From PALSA-1444 sp964291045 (lineage in GTDB: Bacteria; Chlamydiota; Chlamydiia; Chlamydiales; Rhabdochlamydiaceae), in contig NZ_OZ197277.1 of NCBI RefSeq assembly GCF_964291045.1, positions 930,001-994,000 of the forward strand: a stretch of DNA of 64,000 bases, in the 5' to 3' direction. A program made the position numbers and the translations under genes. The notes beneath the pieces are model-generated. The model was given only the letters and a program-made list of their open reading frames with translations. It searched no databases and was not told the origin of the DNA. Below, in pieces: positions 36,028 to 46,700 of the stretch; the stretch's first letter is position 1, and the number at the start of each line of letters is the position of its first letter.

Positions 36028-37017
36028 ATGAAAAACCTATTAGTCATTTTATCTTTATTTTTTCTCATTCCTCTTCACTCCTTCTCACTCAAAGATAAAA
36101 TTATTAAGGGGAAAGAGGGAGATTATGTTGTCATTGAGCAAGGAAAAATGGCTTCTTGCTTGTTAATACGGAAGATGTCTTTAGAGCATATTCTTTTTGA
36201 AGAAATCACTATTCCCTCCCTTGCCTATCCTCCTAAAGATCTTTTATGGAAAGAGTGGATTCATCAAGGAGCTCCTGGACACACCGCATGGACAAGTTAT
36301 TTAATTAATATCAAAACAGATGAATTAGAAGAGTGCTACTCTCACTCTGAGCAAACATGGTTCTCAGTTAAAGACCCTAACCATTTTTTACCTCAACTGC
36401 TTAAACTCCCTTTATATCAATCTCAAGAAGCTGATCGAAAAAAAATTGGCCCTCCTCCTTTAGAAGGGGAAAAAGATCACAGATCTCTTTGGCATCCTCC
36501 CTTAATTGTAGAGGGACAAAAAATTGAAAAACCCTCCATTACCACATGGGTCACTAAATGGCCCTCTGATGAATCTCTCATGGCAAATAGCGACATTGAG
36601 ATGTACTTCTCTTCTTTAGCTTTTCCCGTATGGATTGAAGTGAAGATCCCTCACTATAAAGTCAACTTAAGATCTATTGATATAGGGCACGGTATAAAGT
36701 CCCCTCAACCGATTGTTTTTAAACGTTCTTTGCAGTTTAAACAGCTTCCTACACTCTCTGATGACGCTCTAAGCTTTACGATTGAATCCCCCTCTTATTA
36801 TGCGCCGGTTAAAGTCTTTGCAGTGTTAGTTTCCTCTAAACGAGAAATGATTGAAATTGGAACCATCCCCTTTCATCACACCTCATTTGCCCCCTTTTCC
36901 CTATCAAGATCCAGTTTATCTCAGTTTCTTATACAAGGTGAAAGGTACCAAATTGCTCTTAAGCCTTCTCTTTATCCTCATTTGATCACCTACTCTCCTT
37001 CCTTCTTCGACTTATAA
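36028..37017 (+). CDS. Exported hypothetical protein
   Basis: 329 residues. Begins MKNLLVILSLFFLIPLHSFS, a clear Sec signal peptide with cleavage likely near residue 20. The mature part is beta-rich with many prolines and aromatic residues (PSLAYPPKDLLWKEWI, TTWVTKWPSDESLMANS, FPVWIEVKIPHYKVNLRSIDIG), consistent with a periplasmic or surface protein. No lipobox Cys, no known family. The ATG has no Shine-Dalgarno; the motif TTGTTAATTAC lies immediately before it. Confidence 0.7.
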   Translation: MKNLLVILSLFFLIPLHSFSLKDKIIKGKEGDYVVIEQGKMASCLLIRKMSLEHILFEEITIPSLAYPPKDLLWKEWIHQGAPGHTAWTSYLINIKTDELEECYSHSEQTWFSVKDPNHFLPQLLKLPLYQSQEADRKKIGPPPLEGEKDHRSLWHPPLIVEGQKIEKPSITTWVTKWPSDESLMANSDIEMYFSSLAFPVWIEVKIPHYKVNLRSIDIGHGIKSPQPIVFKRSLQFKQLPTLSDDALSFTIESPSYYAPVKVFAVLVSSKREMIEIGTIPFHHTSFAPFSLSRSSLSQFLIQGERYQIALKPSLYPHLITYSPSFFDL

Positions 37018-37026
37018 AACAGCTAT

Positions 37027-37173
37027 TTATCAACAATCTTTCCACATTTTAAATCACTCTAGACTATTAGGAGCATAAATCACTTATAATCAATGAGTTA
37101 AAAACGGTTATTTCGGCATAAAAATGGATTTTTTAATCGCCTTTTCCGCCAAGTTATCAACAGGTTTTCCACA
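37027..37173. promoter_or_regulatory. Two paired DnaA-box-like elements (possible oriC or DnaA-controlled region)
   Basis: TTATCAACA at 37027-37035 is followed two bases later by CTTTCCACA (37038-37046). The same arrangement recurs at 37154-37162 (TTATCAACA) and 37165-37173 (TTTTCCACA), again with a two-base gap. TTTTCCACA fits the DnaA-box consensus TTWTNCACA; the others differ by one base. The intergenic region (37018-37349) is otherwise AT-rich and has no gene. The pairing is seen directly; a role as origin or regulator is inferred. Confidence 0.5.
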
Positions 37174-37349
37174 TCTTTCAAGAAACTGTTTCGGCTGTTT
37201 TTCTCTGATGAAAAAATCGATTAGGAGGATATTCTCTATCATGCTAGACTCCGCTTTTAATTCTTTCACATGGAAAGAAAAAACCTACATTATACCCCTC
37301 TAATCATCAGATGGGGTGTATGAACTTTAAGTTGATTGGAGAATGATGT

Positions 37350-39218
37350 ATGAAAGCGTGGTTTCAGCTGAGAAAGAGTAAAAAAGTTTTAATTCATGTC
37401 TATTTAAAGCTTCAGCAGGTTAAACACCGCCTTCCTGACTCAGTTTATCAAGAAATCAAAGGTAAACTTCTGGAACTCCAAGAGGCTATTTTAACAAAAC
37501 AGGTGAATGCCACATCTAATCTGATTAAATCTTTAAATCACCTCTATAAAAAACATCTAAAAAAGACCTCTTTTAAGCAAATAGTTAGCTCTATTTTGGG
37601 AATTTTGTTTGCCCTCTTTATAGCCATGTTAATTAGACAGGTGTGGTTTGAGCTGTATGAAATTCCAACAGGATCGATGAGGCCAACTTTTAAAGAACTC
37701 GATAGACTATCGGTCTCTAAAACAGCCTTTGGAGTCAATCACCCCTTTACTACGGGCCATTTTTACTTTAATCAAGAATTGATTAAACGAAATAACATTG
37801 TGATTTTCACCACTGAAAACATGGATTTTAGAGACTCTGATACGCTTTATTTCTACCTCTTTCCCGGTAAGAAAATGCTTGTGAAAAGAGCAATTGGAAA
37901 GCCTGGAGATACGCTCTATTTCTATGGAGGGCAAATCTACGGCGTTAATGCCCAAAATAAAGATATATCGCATAAACTTAGAACTCCTGAATTAGAAAAA
38001 ATTGATCACATCCCTTTCATTTCTTTTGAAGGAACCCGTCTTTCTACAACCACATCAATCATTCCAGGGGTTCACTCTCCTGTCATGATTTATCAAATGA
38101 ATGAGCCGATCGCAAGGTGTTACGCTTTAAGTTCAACTCAAGCAAAAGGAGAACTTCTTCCTCGTATCACCAAAAGATCACCTGGCATTCATTATAATGA
38201 GCTGTGGGGCATTGGAAACTATGCGATGGCAAGATTACTCACAAAAGAGCAAGTGCGTGTTTTAAGTGAACACGACCCTTCGCAAATAGAAGAGGGGCTT
38301 CTCTATTTAGAACTTAGACACCATCCCAATCTAGAAAATACGCGTATGGGGTATGATGAGATGCACAGGTTACGCCCTTTAATTGGCCTATCCACCTCCA
38401 TTATTCCCCTTCAGGAGTCTCATCTTAAAGCTTTAATGCATAACCTTTATACAGCCCGTTTTATTGTGGATAAAGGGTTTGCATACCGTTATGGCGTTAA
38501 TCCGCAAAAATTTGGTGCTCAAGCCTTTTTTCCCTACTTTCCAGGGATTCCTGATGGAACATACGAATTTTATTATGGAAAAGCCTCTTCTATTGGATGG
38601 CAAGGCATATCTCATGAACTCCCTCTTTCTCATCCTCTCTACTGGTTTGATCTTCAACGGACCCAGCTCTTATTTAATATTGGGATGGAGTTTGATACAA
38701 GATACAATCCTCAAGGAAAAGAGCAGTCCATCTACCCTTCTCGTTATGCCTATTTTAGAGAAGGAAACCTCTATCTGATGGGAGCGCCTATTATTTTAAA
38801 AGATGACCCAGCCCTCATCCGTTTCATCGAAAGAGAAGAGAAAAGAAAAAATACTTCCCGCACTCACTATGAACCGTTTATTGATGCTGGAGCCCCCCTT
38901 CTCTCAGACGGCTCTTTAGATATTGAAAAAGTGAAAAAATATGGCTTAACTGTTCCTCCTAAAATGTATCTTGTCCTTGGAGATAACCATGCCAATAGCG
39001 GAGATAGTAGAGAATTTGGATTTGTCCCTGAAGCTAATTTAAAAGGGGGCCCCTCCTTTATATTTTGGCCTCCAGGACACAGGTTTGGAGCGCCTAATCA
39101 GCCAAGTTATGCCCTCTTGAATCCTGGAAGAGTTGTGGTTTGGAGTTTAGCTTGCATCTCTATTTTAGGATGGATGGCTGTTCAACGAAAAAGGACCAAA
39201 CTCCCTTTAAAGTTTTAA
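37350..39218 (+). CDS. lepB: Signal peptidase I (large chlamydial form)
   Basis: 622 residues, about twice the length of E. coli LepB, as is usual in Chlamydiae. A Lys-rich N-terminal helical region is followed by a transmembrane helix (SSILGILFALFIAMLIRQVWF, about 80-100), the serine motif YEIPTGSMRPT (catalytic Ser109), the lysine motif KMLVKRAIGKPGD (Lys179) and, after a large insertion of about 330 residues, the C-terminal YLVLGDNHANSGDSREFG box. A C-terminal hydrophobic helix (VVVWSLACISILGWMAV) is present. GGAG precedes the start. Cleaves signal peptides on the outer side of the inner membrane; the insertion's role is unknown. Confidence 0.95.
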   Translation: MKAWFQLRKSKKVLIHVYLKLQQVKHRLPDSVYQEIKGKLLELQEAILTKQVNATSNLIKSLNHLYKKHLKKTSFKQIVSSILGILFALFIAMLIRQVWFELYEIPTGSMRPTFKELDRLSVSKTAFGVNHPFTTGHFYFNQELIKRNNIVIFTTENMDFRDSDTLYFYLFPGKKMLVKRAIGKPGDTLYFYGGQIYGVNAQNKDISHKLRTPELEKIDHIPFISFEGTRLSTTTSIIPGVHSPVMIYQMNEPIARCYALSSTQAKGELLPRITKRSPGIHYNELWGIGNYAMARLLTKEQVRVLSEHDPSQIEEGLLYLELRHHPNLENTRMGYDEMHRLRPLIGLSTSIIPLQESHLKALMHNLYTARFIVDKGFAYRYGVNPQKFGAQAFFPYFPGIPDGTYEFYYGKASSIGWQGISHELPLSHPLYWFDLQRTQLLFNIGMEFDTRYNPQGKEQSIYPSRYAYFREGNLYLMGAPIILKDDPALIRFIEREEKRKNTSRTHYEPFIDAGAPLLSDGSLDIEKVKKYGLTVPPKMYLVLGDNHANSGDSREFGFVPEANLKGGPSFIFWPPGHRFGAPNQPSYALLNPGRVVVWSLACISILGWMAVQRKRTKLPLKF

Positions 39219-39227
39219 AGCCCTAGG

Positions 39228-39252
39228 CTTTACTCTTCAAAAGAGAGTAAAG
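39228..39252 (+). terminator. Possible terminator of lepB
   Basis: CTTTACTCT (39228-39236) and AGAGTAAAG (39244-39252) form a 9-base stem 10 bases after the stop; the sequence after it is not a clean U-run. Confidence 0.4.
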
Positions 39253-39775
39253 CTCTCCTATATTTTGATTATTATAGCAAAAACTAGCTGTTCTCTATTT
39301 TTTAGGAGTAGCTCCTATCTTGTTATGTAAAAAAATCTTTTTTTACGGCCAGGAGATCGCTCTATTTGAGAGAACCGAGATCTTTATTAACTTTTCTTAT
39401 AGCCCCCTCTAAACTGCACTTAAGTGATTAGATATTAGAAAGATGTGTAATAGCTTTAGGTATCATACCACCATCTAAATTGTTTAGCTCAATTTCTATA
39501 CAAAATTTAGACTTAAATTAAGATTAACCAGATGGCCTGCATCTCATTAAGAGAAAAGGGTAAACAAAAAAAGGGTGATAGCCCTCTTGGTTTAAAAATT
39601 TTCACTTCTATTTTTTAGATGGGTTTTTATTAATGGAAAACAAGAATAAATTTACCATGAAAGGATCATCATCCTTGAAATAATGTCCTTAAAAAATCTA
39701 TAAATACTACTGCTAAGCTAGTTTAATGTATTTCTTTACAAGCTAACTTAAGAGTGATAAATTCGGAGATCATTC
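39253..39775. other. Long intergenic region with duplicated promoter segment
   Basis: AT-rich, no gene seen. From about 39600 to the ATG at 39776 the sequence is nearly the same as 43590-43747 upstream of the second LLNG-TPR gene, so promoter and leader were duplicated with the gene. Candidate promoter in the shared part: TTGAAA 39675-39680 and TATAAA 39699-39704. Confidence 0.55.
39675..39704 (+). promoter_or_regulatory. Candidate promoter of LLNG-TPR gene 1
   Basis: TTGAAA and TATAAA with 18-base spacer; the equivalent in copy 2 is TTGCAA (43646-43651) and TATAAA (43671-43676) with a 19-base spacer. A leader of about 65 bases ends in GGAG before the ATG. Confidence 0.45.
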
Positions 39776-41616
39776 ATGGCAATTAGACCCTATTCTTTAA
39801 TAGAGGCTCAATCACCTCAAACCCCTCATGAAGAAAATTCATCATCTACTTTGGGAGAAATCAGTCATGAAAAACCCTCTAAACAGCTTCGGATGGATAC
39901 ATTTTCTGCTGATAAAATAGAGGCATCTTTATCTCAAAATACAGAGTCTTTAAAAACAGAACAAATTGCAAATGCCATTTTTGCAACAGCTCCAAATAAA
40001 AATAGTGATACTAATTCACCTATTTTATCTACTCATCACATCATAGAGCCTTTAAATGATCCATCTAGTAGAGAAATAGAGTCTCTTATTAAGTTAATCG
40101 ACCTTAATCCTAAACAGACAGCTCCTTACTTTAAACTCGCAAATCTTCTTAAAAAGGATGAAACAGTAAAACTTTTAAATGGTAAGTCTTATACAGAAAA
40201 GAAACTTTATCTTAAAGCCATTGATCTAGGGGCTAAAGAGAGAAATTTTTACTCCTATCTTGCTAATTGCCTCGAAGAAGATGAAATGGTACAACTCTTA
40301 AATGGTGAAACTTATACGCAGAAAGATCTTTATACTAAGGTGATTGATCTCAATTCCACATGCCAATTTTCTTACTACAACCTTGCAATGATCCTTAAGA
40401 CAGATGAAACCGTAGAGCTCTTAAATGGCAATATTTACACTCAGAAGGAACTCTATATTAAGGCGATTGATCTTAATCCTAAGACGTATAATCCCTATGA
40501 TGCCCTTGCACATTTCCTTGAAAAAAATGAAAGCATACAGCTCTTAAATGGTGAGTGTTATACAAAGAAAAAACTTTATCTTAAGGCGATTGACCTGAAC
40601 CATCAATATAGCAATGCTTACAATAATCTTGCAAATTCCCTTGAGAAATATGAAACAATAGAGCTCTTAAACGGTAAAGAGTACACATCTAAAGATCTTT
40701 ATATAAAAGCGATTGATCTTGATCCTAAAAAGGGACTTTATTACCACAATCTAGCAGGTCGCCTTGCGGAAAATGAAATAATAAAGCTCTTAAATGGTGA
40801 AATATATACATCTAAAGATCTTTATATAAAAGCTATTGATCTTGACCCCGAAAATGGAAATAGTTACCAATTACTTGCTAAACTTCTTGATGAAGGCGAA
40901 AAAATCCAATTTTTAAATGGAAATTTTTACACTCAAAAAGAACTGTTTTTAAAATCACTAGATTTAGGCAGCTTCAGAACTTATGAAACTCATAAATTTT
41001 TAAAGCAAATCTACATTCAAGAAATTGAGCAAAATCCCAAAAATATAAAAAGTTATTTTGATTTAATTATAATTCTCGATCTCCAAAATAAAGAAAGTTA
41101 TTTTGATTTAATTACAATTTCAAGAGGCATTTCTATCTTGACGACGGAGAAATTTAAAATAAATCAAAAAAATATCTCAATGGAATTTCTTTTTAGAGAA
41201 GCTCTTGATTTAGATCCAGTTCAGGCTTTTAGTTTGCAATTTGCCCCTGCCTTTTTATGCATGGGTTCTTTTCTACATAGTAAAACGGTATCTATCCTTG
41301 ATAATCTTAATAGTAAGTTGACTATTGAAGATTTATCTTTTAAAGAAACACTTTTAAAGCAAGGAACTTCTATAACATTGAAAAATCATCAAGTTCTCTC
41401 TACAAAAGCCATCTATGACCATGCGCTCTCGCTTCTTTCCTTGACATATTTAAAGCGTAGAGGAGATCAAGAAGTAGGAAACTATCTTTCTTATAGGAAG
41501 CCTATCTTATTACAAGATAAGGTAAAATTTACAAAATTGATGGCTTACACGTATGCCTATCAAAGTAATCAACTTCCAACTCTTTTGATGAAAATAGGTG
41601 ATGCCCTTCATCCTGA

Positions 41617-42516
41617 GAGACTGTCTGTAAACTTAATAAAATTGCTATTATGGTATAATCATTCTTCCAATCATAGGAGGAAAAAACCATGGCTCGGCAA
41701 AATTATCCGTCTGATTTAAATGATAAAGAATGGGATTTAATCAAAGAATTTGTAGAAACAGATTTTTCAAAAGGAGGTAGACCTTATAAATACTCTCGAA
41801 GAGAAATCTTAAATGGGTTTTTTTATGTCTTAAAAACAGGCTGCCAGTGGAGGTATCTTCCTTCAGATCTTCCCCATTGGAAAACTGTCTATCTACAACA
41901 TAGAAGATGGATGAGGCAAGGGATTTTTGAGGAAATTTATAAGAAGCTCCACCGACTCGAGAGACTGAGGAATAATAAAACTCCTAAACCGTCAGCTGGG
42001 ATCATTGATAGCCAGTCTATAAAGACTGGAGAAAAAGGCGGTATTAGAGGCTTTGACGGAGGAAAAAAAAATCAAGGGACGTAAGAGGCATCTACTCGTT
42101 GATCATTTAGGATTTCCTCTAGCACTAGAGCTAACTGCAGCTAATGTAGGAGATCGAGAGGGATTTAAGTTGCTATTAGACAAATACAAAGAGCACACTC
42201 CTAATATAGTTTTTGCAGATAGCGGATATAAAGGTAAGGATTTTGAACAAGAGTGCATGAATCAGGGGGTAAAAGTACAGCCCGTTCCAAGGAATGAAGG
42301 GTGGTGTCTGAAGACAAATTCTTTAAAAGTTATTCAGGGATTTCAAGTTGTTGCTAAAAGATGGATTGTAGAGAGATCATTCGCGTGGCTGGGTAAATAC
42401 AGGCGTATGGTAAAGGATTATGAGTTGATACTGACTGTAAGCAAGGCCATGATTTGGATGGTATTCATTAGATTACTCTTAAGTAGACTTGGGAATTAAG
42501 GTTTACAGACCATCTC
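41617..42516 (+). mobile_element. IS5-family insertion sequence, 900 bp
   Basis: Imperfect terminal inverted repeats: left GAGACTGTCTGTAAACTTAA, right (reverse complement) GAGATGGTCTGTAAACCTTA. The element is flanked by direct TGA copies at 41614-41616 and 42517-42519, a 3-bp TNA-type target duplication (TGAGA on both sides makes the exact boundary slightly ambiguous). It carries one transposase gene in two frames. Inserted in the LLNG-TPR gene; comparison with the intact paralogue shows a precise insertion with no loss of target DNA. Confidence 0.9.
41689..42499 (+). CDS. IS5-family transposase, two frames joined by slippage on A9
   Basis: The first frame (41689-42084, 131 residues) has the DUF4096-type start and WDLIKEFV...CQWRYLPSDLPHWKTVYLQHRRW, and contains IIDSQSIKTG with the first catalytic Asp. 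The second (from about 42053 to 42499) continues with IKGRKRHLLVD, VFADSGYKG (second Asp) and WIVERSFAWLGKYRRMVKDYE (Glu). A run of nine A at 42063-42071 separates them; skipping one base gives GFDGGKKIKGRKRH, the normal family sequence. Either programmed slippage, known in some IS5 members, or an inactivating mutation. AGGAGG precedes the ATG and TATAAT lies at 41654. Confidence 0.9.
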
Positions 42517-43426
42517 TGAGAAACGTATCCTATTAGATGATAAACTTTATGAAAAAAGAACATGTTATGAAGAAGCTGCTCAACAAGACTGTGAATATAA
42601 TTTTTTATTCAAACAAGCCGAATCTCTTTATTCTCATGAATATTTAAGAAAACAAGAATTATTTTCTGCTGCTTTAGAGTCTGCTTACTTTAACTGCAAA
42701 GATCATTTTGAGGCCTATACCACATTAGCAAGAATTCTTTCTCAGCATACACTTCAAAATATTGACTTTAAATACCTCTTGATTTTTGGAGAGTGTCTAA
42801 AAAGTTATAAAAATCTTAATTCTAAAAAGATCACAGATTCTATTGAAAGACATTATGAATCTTTAGATAGTCAGTATAAATATGATAATTTAGAGAACAT
42901 AAATATTAATAATAGTCTTTATTTAACAAAGAAGCAGGAATTTTTACTTGAGTTATTAACCTATTTACCTTTTTGTGAAGAAGCTTATGTAGCTCTTGCA
43001 GCAAGTTTTCAAACTCCCTTAATCATTCATGAAAAGAGCTATATCTCAAAAGAATCCCTTTATTTAAAAGCCATTGATCTTAATCCTGAGTATAGCTTGT
43101 CTTACTTTCTTTTAGGAAAAGAGCTCTTCACTAAGAAGAGCAAAACCATTCAACTTCTAAATGGAGTCACACTATCTTATAAACAGCTTTTAATGAGAGC
43201 AATCCAGTTAGGTACATATCAAGCAGAAGCGTACCATTTAGCAGCTCTTAGTATGCATGATCAGGAAGGCATTCTTCTTTTTGATGAAAAGATAATTCTT
43301 TCAAGAGGGGATCTCTTTATCCGGGCATTTGAATTAGATTTTACACGAGTCATCGACTTGGAGAATTTTATTTATTATATAAAAAGAAATCCAATGAATA
43401 TGAGCTCTTTAACTCAAACCACTTAA

Positions 43427-43747
43427 AAAATTAAATATTAAAAAACTTTTACTCACTATTGCACAGAAGTAGGACAAATTTTCTCGTTAATCTTATAGAA
43501 GGGTTAACTGCTTACTCTAAAAATAAGAAGTGCCCCTCCTTAAGGAAAGGGGGAGTGAATTAGATTAAAAAATTATATCGTTAATCCAAAATGAGTTTTC
43601 ATTAATGAAAAATAAGGATAAATTTACCATAAAAGAATCATCCTCTTGCAATAATGCCCTTAAAAAAATCTATAAATATTACTGCTAAGCCAGTTTAATG
43701 TATTTCTTTACAAGCTAAATTAAGAGTGATAAATCCGGAGATAAATC
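43427..43747. other. Intergenic region between the two LLNG-TPR genes
   Basis: No gene seen. From about 43590 to the ATG it duplicates the region before copy 1 (39600-39775), including the TTGCAA/TATAAA promoter-like boxes and the GGAG before the start. Confidence 0.55.
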
Positions 43748-46700
43748 ATGACAATTAGACCCTATTCTTTAATAGAGGCTCAATCACCCCAAACTCCTCA
43801 TGAAGAAAATGCATCGTCTACTTTAGGAGAAATCAGTCATGAAAGACCCTTTAAACAGCTTCGGATGGATACATTTTCTTCTGATAAAATAGAGACATCT
43901 TTATCTCAAAATATAGAGTCTTCAAAAACAGAACAAATTGCAAATACTATTTTTGCAACAGCTCTAAATAAAAATGATGATGCTGCTTCATCTATCTTAG
44001 CTACTCACCAAATTGTAGAGCCTTTAAATGATCAACCTAGTTTAGAAATGGAGGCTCTTATTAAGGCCATTGACCTTGATTCTAAGCAAGCAATTTCTTA
44101 CCATAAGCTTGCAACTCTTCTTAAAAAGGATCAAACGGTAAAACTTTTAAATAGCAAGTCTTATGCAAAAAAGGATCTCTATCTTAAAGCGATTGATCTA
44201 GAGCCTCAAGAGGGAGATTTTTACTTCTATCTTGCTGATTGCCTCGAAAAAGATGAAACGATACAACTCTTAAATGGTAAAACTTATCCAATAAAAGATC
44301 TTTATATTAAAGCAATTGATCTCAATCCTGTACACCAGCTTTCTTACTACAATCTTGCAGTGATCCTTGGAAAAGATAAAACAGTAGAGCTCTTAAACGG
44401 TAACACTTATACAAAAAAAAATCTTTATGTTAAGACGATTGATCTCAACCCTCAGGACCCATTTTCTTACTCTCATCTTGCAACACTCCTCAAGAAAGAT
44501 GAAACAGTTGAGCTCTTAAATAATGAAACTTATACGCCAAAAAATCTTTATATTAAGGCAATTGATCTCAATCCTAAGATGGGAAGTTTTTACTATAATC
44601 TTGCAACAACTCTCAAGGAAAATGAAACAATAAAGCTCTTAAATAATGAAACTTATACGCAAAAAAATCTTTATATTAAGGCGATTGATCTCAATCCTAA
44701 ACACCAATCTTCTTACTACAATCTTGCAAGTCTCCTTGAAGAAAATGAAACAGTAAAGTTCTTAAATGGTGAAATTTACACCCTAAAAGATCTTTACATT
44801 AAGGTGATTGATCTCAATCCTAAACACCAATCTTCTTACTACAATCTTGCAATAATCATTAAGAAAAATGAAACAATAGAGCTCTTAAATGGTGACATTT
44901 ACATACAGAAGGAACTCTATATTAAGGCGATTGATCTCGATCCTGAATGTTGTAATTCCTACTATGGTCTTGCTAATCTCCTTGAAGAACATGAAACAGT
45001 TGAGCTCTTAAATGGTAAAGAGTACACATCTAAAGGTCTTTATCTAAAAGCGATTGATCTTGATCCTAAAGAAGGACTTTATTACAGCAATCTCGTAAAT
45101 CTTCTTGAGGATTATGAAACAATAGAGCTTTTAAATGGTGAAGTGTATACCCCTAAAGATCTTTATATAAAAGCTATTGATCTTAATCCTCAAGAGGAAA
45201 GCTCTTACAGCAATCTTGCAGCTCTTCTTGAGAAAAATGAAACAATAGAGCTTTTAAATGGTGAGATGTATACATCTAAAGATCTTTATCTAAAAGCACT
45301 TGATCTTGATCCTGAAAATGGAGATAGTTATCACTTGCTTGCTAAACTGCTTACTGAAGGTGAAAAAATCCAATTTTTAAACGGAAATTTTTGCAATCAA
45401 AAAGAATTGTTTTTAAAATCATTGGATTTAAGTCACTGCAAAATTTATGAGAATTGTAAACACTTAGATTTAAGCACCCGTAGAGTTTATGAAACTCACA
45501 AATCTTTAAAACAAATTTATATCCGAGAAATTGAGCAAAATCCCAAAAATATCGAAAGTTATTTAGATTTAATCATGACGATAGGAAATAGCCCTGTCTC
45601 TTCAATGAGTACAGAAGAAATTAAAATAAATCAAAAAAATGTCTCAGTAGAATTTCTTTTTAAAGAGGCTCTTGATTTAGATCCTATTCAAGCTTTTAGC
45701 TCGCAATTTGCCCCAGCTTTTTTATCTATGGCTTCTTTTCTACATGATAAAACAGTAGGCATTCTTAATGGCATTAAAAATAAATGCATCATCCAAGATC
45801 TAGCTTCTAGTGAAATGCTTTTAAAACAAGGAACATCTATAATATTAAAAAATCATCAAGTTCTTTCTACAAAAGCACTCTATGACCATGCGCTCCCTCT
45901 TCTTTCATTGGCATATTTAAAGCGTAGAGGAGATCAACACATAGGAAACTATCTTTCTGATAGGAAGCCTATCCGACTAAAAGATAAGGTGAAATTCACA
46001 AAATTGATGGCTTATACGTATGCCTATCAAAAAAATAAACTTCTACCTCTTTTGATAAAAATAGGTGATGCTCTTCATCCCGAGACGCGTGTCTTATTAG
46101 ATGATAAACTTTATGAAAAAAGAACATGTTATGAAGAAGCTGGTCAACGTCAATATGAGCATAACTCTTTATTCAAACAAGCAGAGTCTCTTTATTCTCA
46201 TGAGTCCTTAAGAAAACAGAAATTATTTTCTATTGCTTTAGAGTCTGCTTATTCTAACTGCAAAAATCATTGGGAAGCCTATACCACATTAGCAAAAATC
46301 CTTTCTGAGCATACACTTCAAAATGTAGATTCTAAATACCTCTTGATTTTTGGAGAATGTCTAAAAAGTTATAAAAATCTTAATCGTAAAAAGGTCACAG
46401 GTTCTATTGAAAAATATTATACATCCTTAGATAGTCAGTATAAATATGATAATTTAGAGAACGTAAATATTGATGATAGTTTTTATTTTATAAAGAAGCA
46501 GGAATTTTTACTTGAGTTATTAACCTATTTACCTTTTTGTGAAGAGGCTTATGTGGCTCTTGCAGCAAGTTTTCAAACTCCCTTGATCATTCATGAAAAG
46601 AGCTATACCTCAAAAGAATCCCTTTATTTAAAAGCCATCGATCTTAACCCTGAGTATAGCTTGCCTTACTTCCTTTTAGGAAAAGAGTTCTTTGCCAAAA

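Larger units (their letters stand above)
39776..43426 (+). pseudogene. LLNG-TPR repeat protein gene 1, interrupted by an insertion sequence
   Basis: The 5' part (39776-41616) continues in frame at 42520-43426 once the IS and one target copy are removed, giving a restored protein of about 915 residues; the junction codons read HPEKRILLDDK, against HPETRVLLDDK in the intact copy. As it stands the 5' fragment reads into the IS and stops at 41719 (647 residues). N-terminal about 90 residues are Ser/Thr/Gln-rich and probably disordered, as in type III effectors. Then seven repeats of about 41 residues with a TPR-like pattern, each helix pair split by a loop TVELLNGETYTxK before LYIKAIDLNP. C-terminal helical region shared with copy 2. 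Function unknown. Confidence 0.85.

Noticed and set aside
37707..37973. Minus-strand frame within lepB
   Set aside because: Opposes a gene with complete catalytic motifs and has no ribosome-binding site.
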